Of a stretch of DNA of 64,000 bases, positions 16,233 through 24,974 are shown piece after piece. The number at the start of each line of letters is the position of its first letter. Positions within the stretch are counted from its first letter, which is position 1. The DNA is from Arhodomonas sp051195215. GTDB lineage: Bacteria > Pseudomonadota > Gammaproteobacteria > Nitrococcales > Nitrococcaceae. The stretch is taken from assembly GCF_051195215.1 (NCBI RefSeq), contig NZ_JBNAZM010000024.1:1-64000 (forward strand), in the 5' to 3' direction. Both the position numbers and the translations under genes were made by a program. The notes below the pieces were generated by a model. That model saw only the letters and a list, made by a program, of their open reading frames with translations. It ran no database searches and was not told where the DNA came from.

Positions 16233-16500
16233 TACTAATCTTCTCAGAAGTATTGTCATACGTCAGAGCACCACAGCGGCCCGGGGGCAAGACGCGTTCG
16301 CGCCGGCGTGGCTGGGTCACGTCAAGCGAGCGCAACGCCGCCACCGGGGCGCTGTGGCGCTCCCTTTGGGCCGGTCTGTGCGCCGATGGGATCTGCGTTG
16401 CTCACCGCTTATGGTGCCCGGCTACACGGCGCGCCTCGCGCCTTGCCCCATCGGCGCACAGACCGGCTGACGCATGACAATACTTCTGAGAAGGTTAGTA
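16233..16500. repeat. 268-bp T-shaped palindromic element, full copy A
   Basis: The outer 34-nt arms (16233-16266 and 16467-16500) pair with two mismatches and end in TACTAAT and GTTAGTA. Inside are two long hairpins. Hairpin 1 is 16267-16362, with 22-nt arms bearing a few mismatches. Hairpin 2 is 16370-16467, with 21 perfect pairs. The whole folds as a three-way junction. No open frame encodes a transposase. Copy B at 42917-43184 has the same length and offsets; copy C at 1-73 is identical to the first 73 nt, inverted. Confidence 0.88.
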
Positions 16501-16685
16501 GCTCTAGCCCGGACGGTGTCGCGCCTCCTCGCCGTAGCCCCATTACGACTCGTCGCTGCGCCTGACCCTGGCGAGGGGGGCGCATCGGAAATGCGACGAC
16601 ATGCGGATGCCGGATACCCGGATGACGGCGGTTGTGAGGCGGGGATGCGTCGCCCCGATTGCGGGGGCTCGTTTGTGTGCCGGGG

Positions 16686-18944
16686 TCAGCCGCTATTTCG
16701 CCGGCGGGTTGGCAGCGCGCCGATGATCTCGTTCGCGCTGGCCGGCTTTGCGAAATAGAACCCCTGGAGGAAATCGCAACCGAGGTCACGCAGATAATCC
16801 GCCTGGAATCTGGTCTCCACGCCTTCAGCGACGACTTCCAGGCCCAGCTCGTGCGCCATGGCAAGGGTCGTGCGAACGATGGCCTCGTTGCGCGAGTCTT
16901 CGGGAAGCCCTTGCACGAACATTTTGTCGATCTTGAGTCCGTCGACGCGGAGATCCCTCAGGTACGCCAGCGATGAATAGCCAGTGCCGAAATCGTCGAT
17001 GAGTACACCGATGCCGAGCGACTGCATGCGCTCGATGGCTTGCATGGACAGTTTCATGTCATCCATGACCACGCTCTCGGTCAGCTCGACGTAGAAAACG
17101 CTTGGATCGATGTGCAGTCGTTCGAGGTAATCGACGGACTTCTGGATGGCGGCCGTTTGCGCGAACTGCTTCGCGGAGAGGTTCAAGGCGATCCTGATCT
17201 CCGGCATGAATCCCTGGAACGTGTGCAGGTAGTCGGCGCATGCATTCGTGAAAACACGGCGCGCGACATCGGCCACCTGCCCGGATTCCTCGGCGACAGG
17301 AATGAACTCACCGGGGCCGATGTGACGCCATTGCCCGGAAAGCCGCGCCAGCGCCTCGAAGCTGTGGATCCGGCCCGTTTTCGCCTCGATGATCGGTTGG
17401 TAGTGATTGATGATGCTCCGCTTCTCGACGGCCTCGCGAAGCGCCTGGGAAATCGCGAGAAACGTCCTGGTCCCCTGGTAAAGGGCTGGTTCGTAGAATC
17501 CGATCTCGCCGCGGCCGCTACGTCGTGCCGCGCGCAGTGCGGTTTCCGCACTCTGAACCAGTGTTTCCGCTTCCGTGCCGTCCTCGGGAAACAACCCGAT
17601 GCCGATGCTGGCGGACAGGCGCAGTGCCTCGCCGTTTACCGGCACCTCGGCCAGTAGCGCCCGTCGCAGGGCATCGGCGATTCCCGTGGCATGCCCGACG
17701 CTGGCCATCTCGTCCACGAAGATCAGGAAAGTATCTCCGCCGGTTCGGGCAACCACGCCGTGATCGGCGGCGGCGCCGTGAACGCGTTCCGCGACGATGC
17801 GCAGGACGTCGTCGGCCACATGGTGACCGAAACGCTCGTTAATGCCCTGGAAGTAATCGATATCGATGACCAGCACGGCCGCCAATGCATCCCTGGGGCG
17901 CCCCGTGAGCCTTTCCGATATGGCGTCGAATGCGGCCGATCGGTTGGGTAGCCCGGTCAGTGGATCATACAGCCTGAGGCGGCTGATGAGGTTCTCGAAA
18001 TCCTCGATCCGGCCTATGTCCGCAAACAGGCACAGGTAGTTGGCTTCCGTGGAGGCCCTGGTATCGATTCTGGATATGCTGCCCTGTAGCGAGATAGGGG
18101 TGCCATCCTTTTTTCTGGATTGGAGTTCGCCCTGCCAGAATCCGTTCGCCTCCAGCGATGCATCGATTGCTTGCAGCCGCTTCGGGTCAACGTCATTCAA
18201 TGTATCCCGAAAGGGCGGCGTTTGGTCAGCGACCTCGTTGGCGGTGAAGCCGGTGATTTCTTCGAAGGCGGCATTGACCCACTTGATGCGCCAGTTGCCG
18301 TCGACGATGGCCGTCCCTTCCTGGGTGTTCTCGAGTGCGGTCTGGGCGAGGCGAGCTGCCCTGAGGGCGTGGTGTCGCTCGGAGATGTCGTGGAGCATCA
18401 AAACCGTGCGGACGGTTCCCGAGGTGTCCCGGAACAGTGTGCTGTTGATCTCCACGGGCAGCAGCAAGCCATCTTTTCGACGAACGTTCAGCTCCGCAGT
18501 GACGCGCCCCTCCTCGTGGCGTTTTTTCAGCAATCGCTGTAGCTCGGGGTCGTCATCCGCCATGAACAGTTGCCGACCGCCGGCCCTGAGCTCGTCTTCG
18601 GTGTAACCAAGCATCTCGCAGCCGGCCGGGTTGGCGGTGTGGATCCGCCCCGACGGCTCGGAGAGAAAAATGCCGTCGAGGCTGTGCTCGACGACGAGCG
18701 AGAGTTCGGAGTACGTCTGTGCGTACCATCTCAGTAGCGTGGCAACGGCCCAGCCGATGACGGGCGCCGTCAGTACGATGAAGATCACGCCCGCCGCCGC
18801 TTGCACGAGAACGGGCTCCTGATTCCCTCCGGTGATCTGAGCGATCGCGCCTTCGAGTCCGATGACGCTCACCAGTGCGATGACACCGTAGACGGTGGCA
18901 CAAAGCGCGCCAACATGGCGGGGGGGCCAGCGGAGTGGGCGCAT
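16686..18944 (-). CDS. Membrane PAS-GGDEF-EAL protein, probable c-di-GMP phosphodiesterase
   Basis: The start is the ATG at 18944, preceded by AGGAGG at 8 nt; this gives 752 residues. Two N-terminal helices (about 8-28 and 50-70) anchor it. Two PAS domains follow (about 80-200 and 205-325), then GGDEF (about 340-490) and EAL (about 505-745). The GGDEF motif is degraded to GGDTF near 401, so cyclase activity is unlikely. The EAL domain keeps EALARL near 530, LNLSA, ELTES, DDFGTGYSSL and AEGVET, all expected for hydrolysis of c-di-GMP. It is isolated between the repeat and the mer operon. A second protein of the same design lies at 51557-53788. Confidence 0.88.
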   Translation of the reverse strand: MRPLRWPPRHVGALCATVYGVIALVSVIGLEGAIAQITGGNQEPVLVQAAAGVIFIVLTAPVIGWAVATLLRWYAQTYSELSLVVEHSLDGIFLSEPSGRIHTANPAGCEMLGYTEDELRAGGRQLFMADDDPELQRLLKKRHEEGRVTAELNVRRKDGLLLPVEINSTLFRDTSGTVRTVLMLHDISERHHALRAARLAQTALENTQEGTAIVDGNWRIKWVNAAFEEITGFTANEVADQTPPFRDTLNDVDPKRLQAIDASLEANGFWQGELQSRKKDGTPISLQGSISRIDTRASTEANYLCLFADIGRIEDFENLISRLRLYDPLTGLPNRSAAFDAISERLTGRPRDALAAVLVIDIDYFQGINERFGHHVADDVLRIVAERVHGAAADHGVVARTGGDTFLIFVDEMASVGHATGIADALRRALLAEVPVNGEALRLSASIGIGLFPEDGTEAETLVQSAETALRAARRSGRGEIGFYEPALYQGTRTFLAISQALREAVEKRSIINHYQPIIEAKTGRIHSFEALARLSGQWRHIGPGEFIPVAEESGQVADVARRVFTNACADYLHTFQGFMPEIRIALNLSAKQFAQTAAIQKSVDYLERLHIDPSVFYVELTESVVMDDMKLSMQAIERMQSLGIGVLIDDFGTGYSSLAYLRDLRVDGLKIDKMFVQGLPEDSRNEAIVRTTLAMAHELGLEVVAEGVETRFQADYLRDLGCDFLQGFYFAKPASANEIIGALPTRRRNSG

Positions 18945-19245
18945 AGACGTGACCTCCTGACAGAGAAGTGTAGCAGGCACACTTCACACGCCGACGAAAT
19001 CACAATCGGACCGCCGATCCGTCGGCGGGAACCGTATGTGCACGTGTTCGCGTTCCAGGCAGGGGGGATCATGGTGCACGCGGCAGGCGCGCCGGTGAGA
19101 CCGCCGGGACGTCGTCATCACAGGTGAGCCGGTTGCGGGCCTGCCAGTGCGGGTGGCGGAGGGATCACGAACGCGTGCCAGCGTCAGCCGGCGGGTAGGC
19201 GGCAGCCACGAAGCTTGCGCGAAACGCTCATTGATACCGATGATC
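18945..19245. other. Intergenic region between EAL gene and merA
   Basis: No gene is seen. A hairpin CCGCCGA-tccg-TCGGCGG at 19011-19028 is followed on the minus strand by a moderately T-rich run, and may be a weak terminator for leftward merTPA transcription about 220 nt after the merA stop. The EAL gene's Shine-Dalgarno sequence is at the left edge. Confidence 0.4.
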
Positions 19246-20673
19246 TCAACCGGCGCAGCAGGAGAGCTGCGAGACGTCCCGGGTGAAGGTCTGCGCACAG
19301 AGCCTGAGGCCCTCTACCATGGTGAGGTAGGGGAAGAGCGTTCCGGCGAGCGCGTGCACGGTCATGGCGCTGCGAATCGCGAGTGCGGCGGTCTGGATGA
19401 TCTCGCCGCCGTTGTGCGCGAGCACCTGCGCGCCGATGAGCCGCCCGGTGTCCGCTTCGGCGACGAGCTTGATGAAACCCCGGGTGTCGAAGTTCGCGAG
19501 CGCCCGCGGCACGTTCTCCAGCTCCAGGCGCCGGCTGGTGGTCGCGATCCCGGCGCTGCGCGCCTGGCCCTCGTCCAGACCCACTGTTGCCACCTGGGGA
19601 TCGGTGAATACCACGGTAGGCGTGACCGATAGGTCCAGCCGTTCGTCGCCGCCGGTCATGTTTACCGCTGCCCGCGTACCGGCGGCCGCCGCGACGTAGA
19701 CGAGCTGGGGCAGATCCGTGCAGTCGCCGACCGCGTAGATCGCCGGGTTGCTCGTGCGCAGCCGTTCGTTCACGCGGATGGCCCCGCGCTCGTCCGTGGC
19801 GACGTCCGCCGCCTCCAGATCCAGTGCCCCCGTGTTGGGCGTGCGGCCGGTGGCGACCAGCAGCCGGTCCGTGGCGATCGGGCCGTGACGCGTGGAAAGG
19901 GTGAATTCGCCGCCGGTGAACGTCACTTGCGCCACCGCCGTGTGGGGGAGAACGCGCAGGCCTTCGTCCTCGAAGGCGGCCTGGAGTGCCTGTCCTATCG
20001 CCGGATCCTTGCGACTGAGCAGCGTGCTGCGGGCGAGCACGGTCACTTCGCTACCCAGACGCCGATAGGCCTGGGCGATCTCCAGGGCGACGAACGACGA
20101 GCCCAGCACGGCGAGCCGCGACGGCGCTTCGCTGTGGAACAGGGCGTCCGTGGAAGTCCAGTAAGGCGTCTTGGCCAACCCGGGTACCGGGGGTATGGCG
20201 GGTGAGGCGCCGGTGGCGATCAGCACCCGGTCGGTCGCGAGTCGCCGGACGCCGCCTGCGGTCAGGCTGACCACCAGCGTGTGGTCGTCCTCGAAGCGGG
20301 CGTGGCCGTGGATGAGCTCGATTCGTGGGTTGTCATCCAGAACGCGCTGGTATTTCGATTCCCGCAGCGCCTCGACACGGCGGCGAATCTGTCCCAGCAG
20401 GCGCTCGCGGTCGACCGCCGTGCCGCCGGTGCGTGGTACACCATCGAATGGATGATGACGCCGCGCACGGGCGGTTTCCGCGGCCCGCAGCAGGATCTTC
20501 GAAGGCACGCAGCCAACGTTGACGCAGGTGCCTCCGAGGGTGTCCCGTTCGATCATGGTCACTCGGGCACCGGCCTCGGCGGCGCGAATGGCCGCCGCGA
20601 AGGCGGCGCTGCCGCTGCCGATGACGGCGATGTGAGGCTCGCACGCCCGGCTACTCGCTCCCCGGTCGACCAT
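19246..20673 (-). CDS. merA: Mercuric reductase MerA
   Basis: A 475-residue FAD-dependent pyridine nucleotide-disulfide oxidoreductase that reduces Hg(II) to Hg(0) with NADPH. The N-terminal FAD motif is IGSGSAAFAAAIRAAEAG. The redox-active pair is in GGTCVNVGCVPSK near residue 48. The C-terminal vicinal cysteines, needed for metal handover, are in SQLSCCAG. The N-terminal heavy-metal-associated domain of Tn501-type MerA is absent, as in many shorter MerA proteins. It is the last gene of merTPA. Confidence 0.95.
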   Translation of the reverse strand: MVDRGASSRACEPHIAVIGSGSAAFAAAIRAAEAGARVTMIERDTLGGTCVNVGCVPSKILLRAAETARARRHHPFDGVPRTGGTAVDRERLLGQIRRRVEALRESKYQRVLDDNPRIELIHGHARFEDDHTLVVSLTAGGVRRLATDRVLIATGASPAIPPVPGLAKTPYWTSTDALFHSEAPSRLAVLGSSFVALEIAQAYRRLGSEVTVLARSTLLSRKDPAIGQALQAAFEDEGLRVLPHTAVAQVTFTGGEFTLSTRHGPIATDRLLVATGRTPNTGALDLEAADVATDERGAIRVNERLRTSNPAIYAVGDCTDLPQLVYVAAAAGTRAAVNMTGGDERLDLSVTPTVVFTDPQVATVGLDEGQARSAGIATTSRRLELENVPRALANFDTRGFIKLVAEADTGRLIGAQVLAHNGGEIIQTAALAIRSAMTVHALAGTLFPYLTMVEGLRLCAQTFTRDVSQLSCCAG

Positions 20674-20676
20674 CGC

Positions 20677-20964
20677 TCACTCCTGCGGCTGTGCCGGGTA
20701 GCCGGCGTTCGCGGTGGTTCGCGTCAACGCGGCGATACCGGTCTGCGTGTCGTCGAAGGTGACCGTGGCAGTCTTGTCCTCCAAGGATGCGGTGGCAGCG
20801 GTGACGCCGGGCACATCGCTGAGTGCCTGCTCGACGATGTAGGAGCAGCTCGCGCACGACATGTTCGCGACGTCCAGGGTCACCGTCCGCTCGGCGGCAA
20901 CCGCCAGTGGCGTCACGATGACCATGAGGCAGACGGCAGGCAGAAGGCGGTACATCGGGTTCAT
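20677..20964 (-). CDS. merP: Periplasmic mercury-binding protein MerP
   Basis: A 95-residue protein with a signal peptide (about 1-23, ending PLAVAA). A heavy-metal-associated domain follows with the paired cysteines in MSCASCSYIVEQAL, equivalent to GMTCxxC. It binds Hg(II) in the periplasm and passes it to MerT. The spacing to merT is 3 bp and to merA 3 bp, so the three are one transcript. Confidence 0.93.
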   Translation of the reverse strand: MNPMYRLLPAVCLMVIVTPLAVAAERTVTLDVANMSCASCSYIVEQALSDVPGVTAATASLEDKTATVTFDDTQTGIAALTRTTANAGYPAQPQE

Positions 20965-20967
20965 GGC

Positions 20968-21375
20968 TCAGTCTCCCATCAGCAGCGGCAGTAGATACGG
21001 CCAAGCGATCACGGCGATCACCAGCAACGTCGACAGCCACAGCACCACGGTGGTAATGCGTTTCCCCGGGGCGCTCGCGCAGTGGCCCTCGAGATCACAG
21101 GCGTCGCGCTGGCGCCGGCGCATGCTGATGAAGCCGGCGAGGATCAGGGCACCAGCGATGACCACGAAGATCGGCTTGTACGGGGCGAGGGCGGTGAGGG
21201 TCGCTATCCATGCCCCACCGATGCCGAGCGAGAACAGCGCAAGCGGCACGATGCAGCATGAGGATGCGAGCACGGCGCCCAGGACGCTGGCGCCGGCGAG
21301 CACCCCGGTCCGGTCGTGGTGCGTCACCGTCGGCGCCCGGCCGTCGGTGGTGGTCGACTCGTCGGTGTATGGCAT
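20968..21375 (-). CDS. merT: Mercuric transport protein MerT
   Basis: A 135-residue inner-membrane protein with three hydrophobic segments (about 25-50, 58-80 and 105-130). The first helix has the vicinal cysteine pair SSCCIVPL, and a second pair lies in the cytoplasmic loop (ACDLEGHCA). These pairs relay Hg(II) from MerP to the cytosolic reductase. It is first in the operon, directly after the mer promoter. Confidence 0.93.
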   Translation of the reverse strand: MPYTDESTTTDGRAPTVTHHDRTGVLAGASVLGAVLASSCCIVPLALFSLGIGGAWIATLTALAPYKPIFVVIAGALILAGFISMRRRQRDACDLEGHCASAPGKRITTVVLWLSTLLVIAVIAWPYLLPLLMGD

Positions 21376-21411
21376 GGCTTCATCCGCTGGGCGTGTCGGT
21401 TGCTGTGAACT

Positions 21412-21442
21412 ACGCTATTGTCTGTAGTGACTACAGGGTCAA
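21412..21442 (-). promoter_or_regulatory. mer operator/promoter for merTPA
   Basis: On the minus strand, -35 TTGACC (21437-21442) and -10 TAGCGT (21412-21417) flank a 19-bp spacer. The spacer contains the dyad CTGTAGTCACTACAG (21422-21436). The 19-bp spacing and central dyad are the classic MerR activation geometry. The same region should carry the repressed merR promoter on the other strand. Confidence 0.88.
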
Positions 21443-21463
21443 GACATCGCGAGGTCCGGGGTC

Positions 21464-21898
21464 TTGCGTATCGGGGAGCTGGCTGCCGAAACGGGCGTCA
21501 AGATCGAAACGATTCGCTATTACGAACGTGTGGAGATCCTGCCGGCGCCGGCACGAACGGCGAACAACTACCGCACCTACACCCGAACCCATCTGCGTCG
21601 TCTGCGATTCGTCCGTCGGGCGCGGGCCCTGGGATTCACTCTGGATGAGGTGAGGACGCTGCTCGCCATGATCGACGGCGGCGATTACACCTGCGCCGAG
21701 GTGAAGACCCTGGGGGAGCGGCATCTTGCCGACATTCGCGCGAAGATCGCGGAGCTGCGACGCATGGAGGATGTCATGGGGCAGGTGGTGGAGCAGTGCA
21801 GCGGCGCGCGTACGCCTGACTGCTCCATGCTGGAGGCGCTGTTCGACGGCGACGATCGGGGCGTGGACGATCTCCGCTGCCGCCGGCCAGGCGTTTGA
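21464..21898 (+). CDS. merR: Mercury-responsive regulator MerR
   Basis: A 144-residue protein translated from a TTG start (Met-Arg-Ile-Gly-Glu-Leu). The winged-helix DNA-binding part is GVKIETIRYYERVEIL, followed by a dimerisation helix. All three Hg(II)-binding cysteines of true MerR are visible: one in GGDYTCAEV and two in VEQCSGARTPDCS. It is transcribed divergently from merT and binds the dyad between them, repressing without mercury and activating with it. Confidence 0.94.
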   Translation: MRIGELAAETGVKIETIRYYERVEILPAPARTANNYRTYTRTHLRRLRFVRRARALGFTLDEVRTLLAMIDGGDYTCAEVKTLGERHLADIRAKIAELRRMEDVMGQVVEQCSGARTPDCSMLEALFDGDDRGVDDLRCRRPGV

Positions 21899-21971
21899 TG
21901 CTGAGCTGCCCGGGGGCGCCGGCGGCCCCGGCGGTCTCGCGCCCCCGTGATTGCACGCCCTCGAGAGGGGT

Positions 21972-22874
21972 TCAGGTTTCCTGCGCCGCCAGCCAGCGGA
22001 TCCAGTCGGCAACCCGCTGCACCGGTCCGGAGAGCTCGCGTTCCCGCGGATAGCAGAGATAGCAGGCGTCCGTGGGTGAGTCGGTCCGTCCGAACGGCGC
22101 CACCAGGGAGCCCGCATCGAGATACCCGTCCACGATCGGCCGGCGGCCCATGGCGAGGCCCAGGCCGTTCTGGGCAGCCTCCAGAACCTGGTGACCCTCC
22201 GCGAATCGCAGTGCCTTTTCGAGGCCGGGTGCATTCAGACCGACGGTGGCGGTCCATTTGGCCCATTCATCGGGGTCGGTTTCGTTGACGATCAGCCGTG
22301 CTTCGGCCAGGGCACGCTCGATGTGCCCGCCAATGGCCGTGTCGAGATAACCGGGCGCGCAAACGGGGATCAGTGCATCGGGGAAAAGGCGGTGTGCCGT
22401 GAGTCCGGGCCACGAGCCGCCGCCGTAGCGAAGGGCCAGATCGACCTGCTCGCGCGGCAGATCGACGCTTCGGGCCGTGGTCAGAATCTGCAGGTCGATG
22501 CCCGGACACTGCGCCTCGAACGAGTTCCAGTTGGGAATGAGCCACATGGAGGCGACCGCCGGCAGGGTCGTGATCGCCACGCGCTGGCGGCCCTGCGGGC
22601 CGCGCAGTTGCCGCGTCTCCTTGCGGATTCTCTCGAGCGCGGGCACGACCGCGTCGTAGTAGCGCTCGCCCGGCTCGGTCAGCGTGACCCCTGTGCGGTT
22701 GCGCTCGAAGAGCTTCAGGCCCAGGTAGTCCTCGAGCTGACGGACCTGGTGGCTTACCGCCGACTGCGTGATATGCAGCGCTTGCGCCGCGCTGGCGAAC
22801 CGCTTTGTGCGGGCCACCGCGACGAAGGCGCGTAACGCTGCGAATGGCGGGAGGTCGCCGAATTCACTCGCCAA
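21972..22874 (-). CDS. LysR-family regulator, GcvA/AmpR-like
   Basis: A 300-residue protein. The helix-turn-helix near 20-60 contains RFASAAQALHITQSAVSHQV. The effector domain has ITTLPAVASMWLIPNW and LALRYGGGSWPG, typical of the GcvA-like group. Target and ligand cannot be read from sequence. It is transcribed away from a small hypothetical gene, and only 73 bp separates its stop from merR. Confidence 0.85.
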   Translation of the reverse strand: MASEFGDLPPFAALRAFVAVARTKRFASAAQALHITQSAVSHQVRQLEDYLGLKLFERNRTGVTLTEPGERYYDAVVPALERIRKETRQLRGPQGRQRVAITTLPAVASMWLIPNWNSFEAQCPGIDLQILTTARSVDLPREQVDLALRYGGGSWPGLTAHRLFPDALIPVCAPGYLDTAIGGHIERALAEARLIVNETDPDEWAKWTATVGLNAPGLEKALRFAEGHQVLEAAQNGLGLAMGRRPIVDGYLDAGSLVAPFGRTDSPTDACYLCYPRERELSGPVQRVADWIRWLAAQET

Positions 22875-22995
22875 GACCGGCTCCCATCGATTCTATTCAT
22901 GGCATGTGCAATATATCTCGTTTGAGTCGATGCGCCCATTCGCCGAAATATGAGGGCATGACGACTACATCAGGCCTGTTGGCGGGAGCGTTGCC

Positions 22996-23265
22996 ATGAA
23001 TAAATATGATTCCCGTGATGCCCATCGGCATATCTGGGATCTCGGTGGCCTGTATGTGCAGGCCACGTGGATGCAGACCCAGGCGCGGCAACTGGCGACC
23101 ATGGCGGCCATTCGGTTACTGGCGAGAGCGCTGTTCCGCGTGGCACTCCCTGTGATCGGATTAGTAAGGCGCTGGACCAGTCTACTGGCAGGTGCACGGA
23201 CCGCGCAGGCGCGCCCGGGCGGCGCGGCGCAGCCGCCCGGGCGTTCCATTCGGCGAAGCGGCTGA
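22996..23265 (+). CDS. Small hypothetical protein, C-terminus altered by a repeat end
   Basis: An 89-codon frame starting MNKYDSRDAHRHIWDLGG with a hydrophobic helix near 38-58 (AAIRLLARALFRVALPVIGL). The first 50 residues resemble the short helical proteins often found beside DUF1127 genes in marine Proteobacteria, but I do not recognise a family. From residue 47 the frame runs through the relic repeat end (23133-23166) and then a GC hairpin, so the C-terminus is probably not original. It is divergent from the LysR gene, which may regulate it. Confidence 0.4.
   Translation: MNKYDSRDAHRHIWDLGGLYVQATWMQTQARQLATMAAIRLLARALFRVALPVIGLVRRWTSLLAGARTAQARPGGAAQPPGRSIRRSG
23133..23166 (+). repeat. 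Solo end of the T-shaped element
   Basis: The last 18 nt, CCTGTGATCGGATTAGTA, are identical to the right end of copy B (43167-43184). Over the full 34-nt arm 27 positions match. No partner arm is seen nearby. It falls inside the coding frame of the small hypothetical gene. Confidence 0.65.
23212..23243. terminator. Perfect GC hairpin between converging units
   Basis: CGCCCGGGCGGC and GCCGCCCGGGCG form a perfect 12-bp stem with an 8-nt loop. It lies between the rightward small gene and the leftward acr3 stop. No T-tract follows, so it is at best a terminator-like or RNA-stabilising hairpin. Confidence 0.45.
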
Positions 23266-23312
23266 ATGGCGCCCGTCGCGGTCAGCGGCGCCCGAACGCG
23301 TGAGCGAGCGAT

Positions 23313-24410
23313 TCAGGCGCTCTCGGCCTGGGGAAACCGGTCCCGTGTGCGGTTGGCGTAGCGCACCAGGGCGAGCATCACCGGCACTTCCACGAGGACG
23401 CCGACCACCGTTGCCAGCGCGGCGCCGGACTGCAGCCCGAACAGCGCGATCGCCGCCGCGACGGCCAGCTCGAAGAAATTGCTCGCGCCGATCATGCTTG
23501 CCGGCGCCGCCACGCAATGGGGCACGCGCCAGGCACGGGCCCAGCGGTAGGCAAGGGCGAAGATGAGCACCGTCTGCACGATCAGCGGCACGGCGATGAG
23601 CGCAATGTGCAGGGGATTGTTCAGAATGACTTCGCCCTGGAAGGCGAACAGCAGTACCAGCGTGAGAATCAGGCCCGTGGGCGTGACCACACCGATACGC
23701 TTCAGGAACACGTCGTCGAACCACGTTCGGCCTTTGCGGCGGATGAGGCTCACCCGGGTGAGGTATCCGACAGTCAGCGGGATGACGATGTAGAGCAGCA
23801 CCGAGAGCGCCATGGTGCGCCAGGGCACGGCGATATCGCTCACCCCGAGCAGGAATACCACAATGGGCGCGTAGGCGACGAGCATGATGAGATCGTTGAT
23901 GGCGACCTGCACCAGGGTATAGGGGGCATCGCCCCGTGTGAGATAGCTCCAGACGAAGACCATGGCGGTGCAGGGCGCCGCGCCCAGGAGAATGGCGCCA
24001 GCGAGGTATTCGCGAGCGAGCGCCTCCGGGATGAGCGGCTCGAAGACCACGAAGAGGAAGAACCAGGCGATCGCCGCCATGGTGAAAGGCTTGATCAGCC
24101 AGTTGACGACGGTGGTGATCACCAGGCCCTTGGGCTGTCGGCGTACCCCGACGATGGCGCCGAAATCGATCTGCACCATCATCGGGAAGATCATCGCCCA
24201 GATCAGGATGGCCACGGGAATCGAGACCTGGGCGTACTCGAAGCGTGCCAGCGTCTCCGGAATGGCGGGCGCGAGCTGGCCCAGTGCCAGGCCGGCCATG
24301 ATGGCGAGCGCCACCCACACGGACAGGTAGTGCTCGAATACCCCCATGCCTTTGTCGACATCGGGCGCCTGGGTCGCCGCCACGGCGGCGTTGCCTTGGT
24401 TCTTGGTCAT
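23313..24410 (-). CDS. acr3: Arsenite efflux permease, ACR3 family
   Basis: A 365-residue inner-membrane protein with about ten helices that exports As(III). ACR3 landmarks visible are the conserved cysteine in GAILLGAAPCTAMVFVWSYL (about residue 150) and NDLIMLVAYAPIV after it. It is last in the leftward ars cluster, 39 bp after arsC. Confidence 0.93.
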   Translation of the reverse strand: MTKNQGNAAVAATQAPDVDKGMGVFEHYLSVWVALAIMAGLALGQLAPAIPETLARFEYAQVSIPVAILIWAMIFPMMVQIDFGAIVGVRRQPKGLVITTVVNWLIKPFTMAAIAWFFLFVVFEPLIPEALAREYLAGAILLGAAPCTAMVFVWSYLTRGDAPYTLVQVAINDLIMLVAYAPIVVFLLGVSDIAVPWRTMALSVLLYIVIPLTVGYLTRVSLIRRKGRTWFDDVFLKRIGVVTPTGLILTLVLLFAFQGEVILNNPLHIALIAVPLIVQTVLIFALAYRWARAWRVPHCVAAPASMIGASNFFELAVAAAIALFGLQSGAALATVVGVLVEVPVMLALVRYANRTRDRFPQAESA

Positions 24411-24449
24411 GGTCTTCCGGTGGTCCGAGTGTTGGGTGGTTTGCGTGGG

Positions 24450-24887
24450 TCAGCGCTGCCTTAGCGCTTCGGGCAGGGTTTCGACGAATGCGCGGATCTC
24501 GTCGCGTACCCGGCGATAGTGCGTCATGGCCTCCGCCTCGTTGGTGGCTTGTCTCGCCAGCGCCGGGGGATCCTGAAAGCCTCGGTGGACGGTCTCGACC
24601 CGACCCGGGAAGATGGGGCAGCTCTCGGCGGCGTTGTCGCAGACGGTGACGACATAGTCGAAGGGTACGTCCGCGACTTCGTCGACGTGTTTCGAGGCGT
24701 GCCCGGTGATGTCGATGCCGGCTTCGCGCATGACGCTCACGGCGCGTGGATCGACTCCGTGGGGGGCGATGCCGGCGGAATAGGCATCGATGACGTCTGC
24801 CTTGAGGGCGCGCGCCCAGCCCTCGGCCATCTGGCTGCGGCAGGCGTTGCCGGTGCACAGGAAGAGTACCTTCACGGGTTCGGTCAT
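24450..24887 (-). CDS. arsC: Arsenate reductase, LMW-phosphatase type
   Basis: I choose the ATG at 24887 (MTEPVKVLFLCTGNACRSQM), preceded by AAGGTGA; this gives 145 residues. The catalytic P-loop is CTGNACRSQ. The DPPALA near the C-terminus matches the general acid loop. It reduces As(V) to As(III), which ACR3 then exports. A longer frame upstream runs through a repeat relic and is not used. Confidence 0.92.
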   Translation of the reverse strand: MTEPVKVLFLCTGNACRSQMAEGWARALKADVIDAYSAGIAPHGVDPRAVSVMREAGIDITGHASKHVDEVADVPFDYVVTVCDNAAESCPIFPGRVETVHRGFQDPPALARQATNEAEAMTHYRRVRDEIRAFVETLPEALRQR

Positions 24888-24911
24888 TGGTCCGTCACCT
24901 TCGCGTACGTT

Positions 24912-24965
24912 GGAGCGCCCTGGCGGCAAGGCGTGCTCGCCCCGGCGTGGCCGGGGCACTCGAGG
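24912..24965. repeat. Degenerate hairpin-1 fragment of the T-shaped element family
   Basis: Between arsC and arsI, the core GGCAAGGCG...CCGGCGTGGC...CACTCGAG follows the same order as the hairpin-1 loop of copies A (GGCAAGACG...CCGGCGTGGC...CACGTCAAG) and B. The outer arms and hairpin 2 are not recognisable. It is a relic or an independent related repeat. Confidence 0.5.
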
Positions 24966-24974
24966 TCAACAAGC

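Noticed and set aside
1..16500. Reading the 16-kb block as a composite transposon
   Set aside because: No transposase or target-site duplication is visible, and the left copy is cut by the window edge. Only inverted flanking repeats can be claimed.
23182..24858. 558-codon leftward frame over acr3 and arsC
   Set aside because: It is a His/Arg-rich shadow frame; acr3 and arsC are recognised with active-site residues in their own frames.
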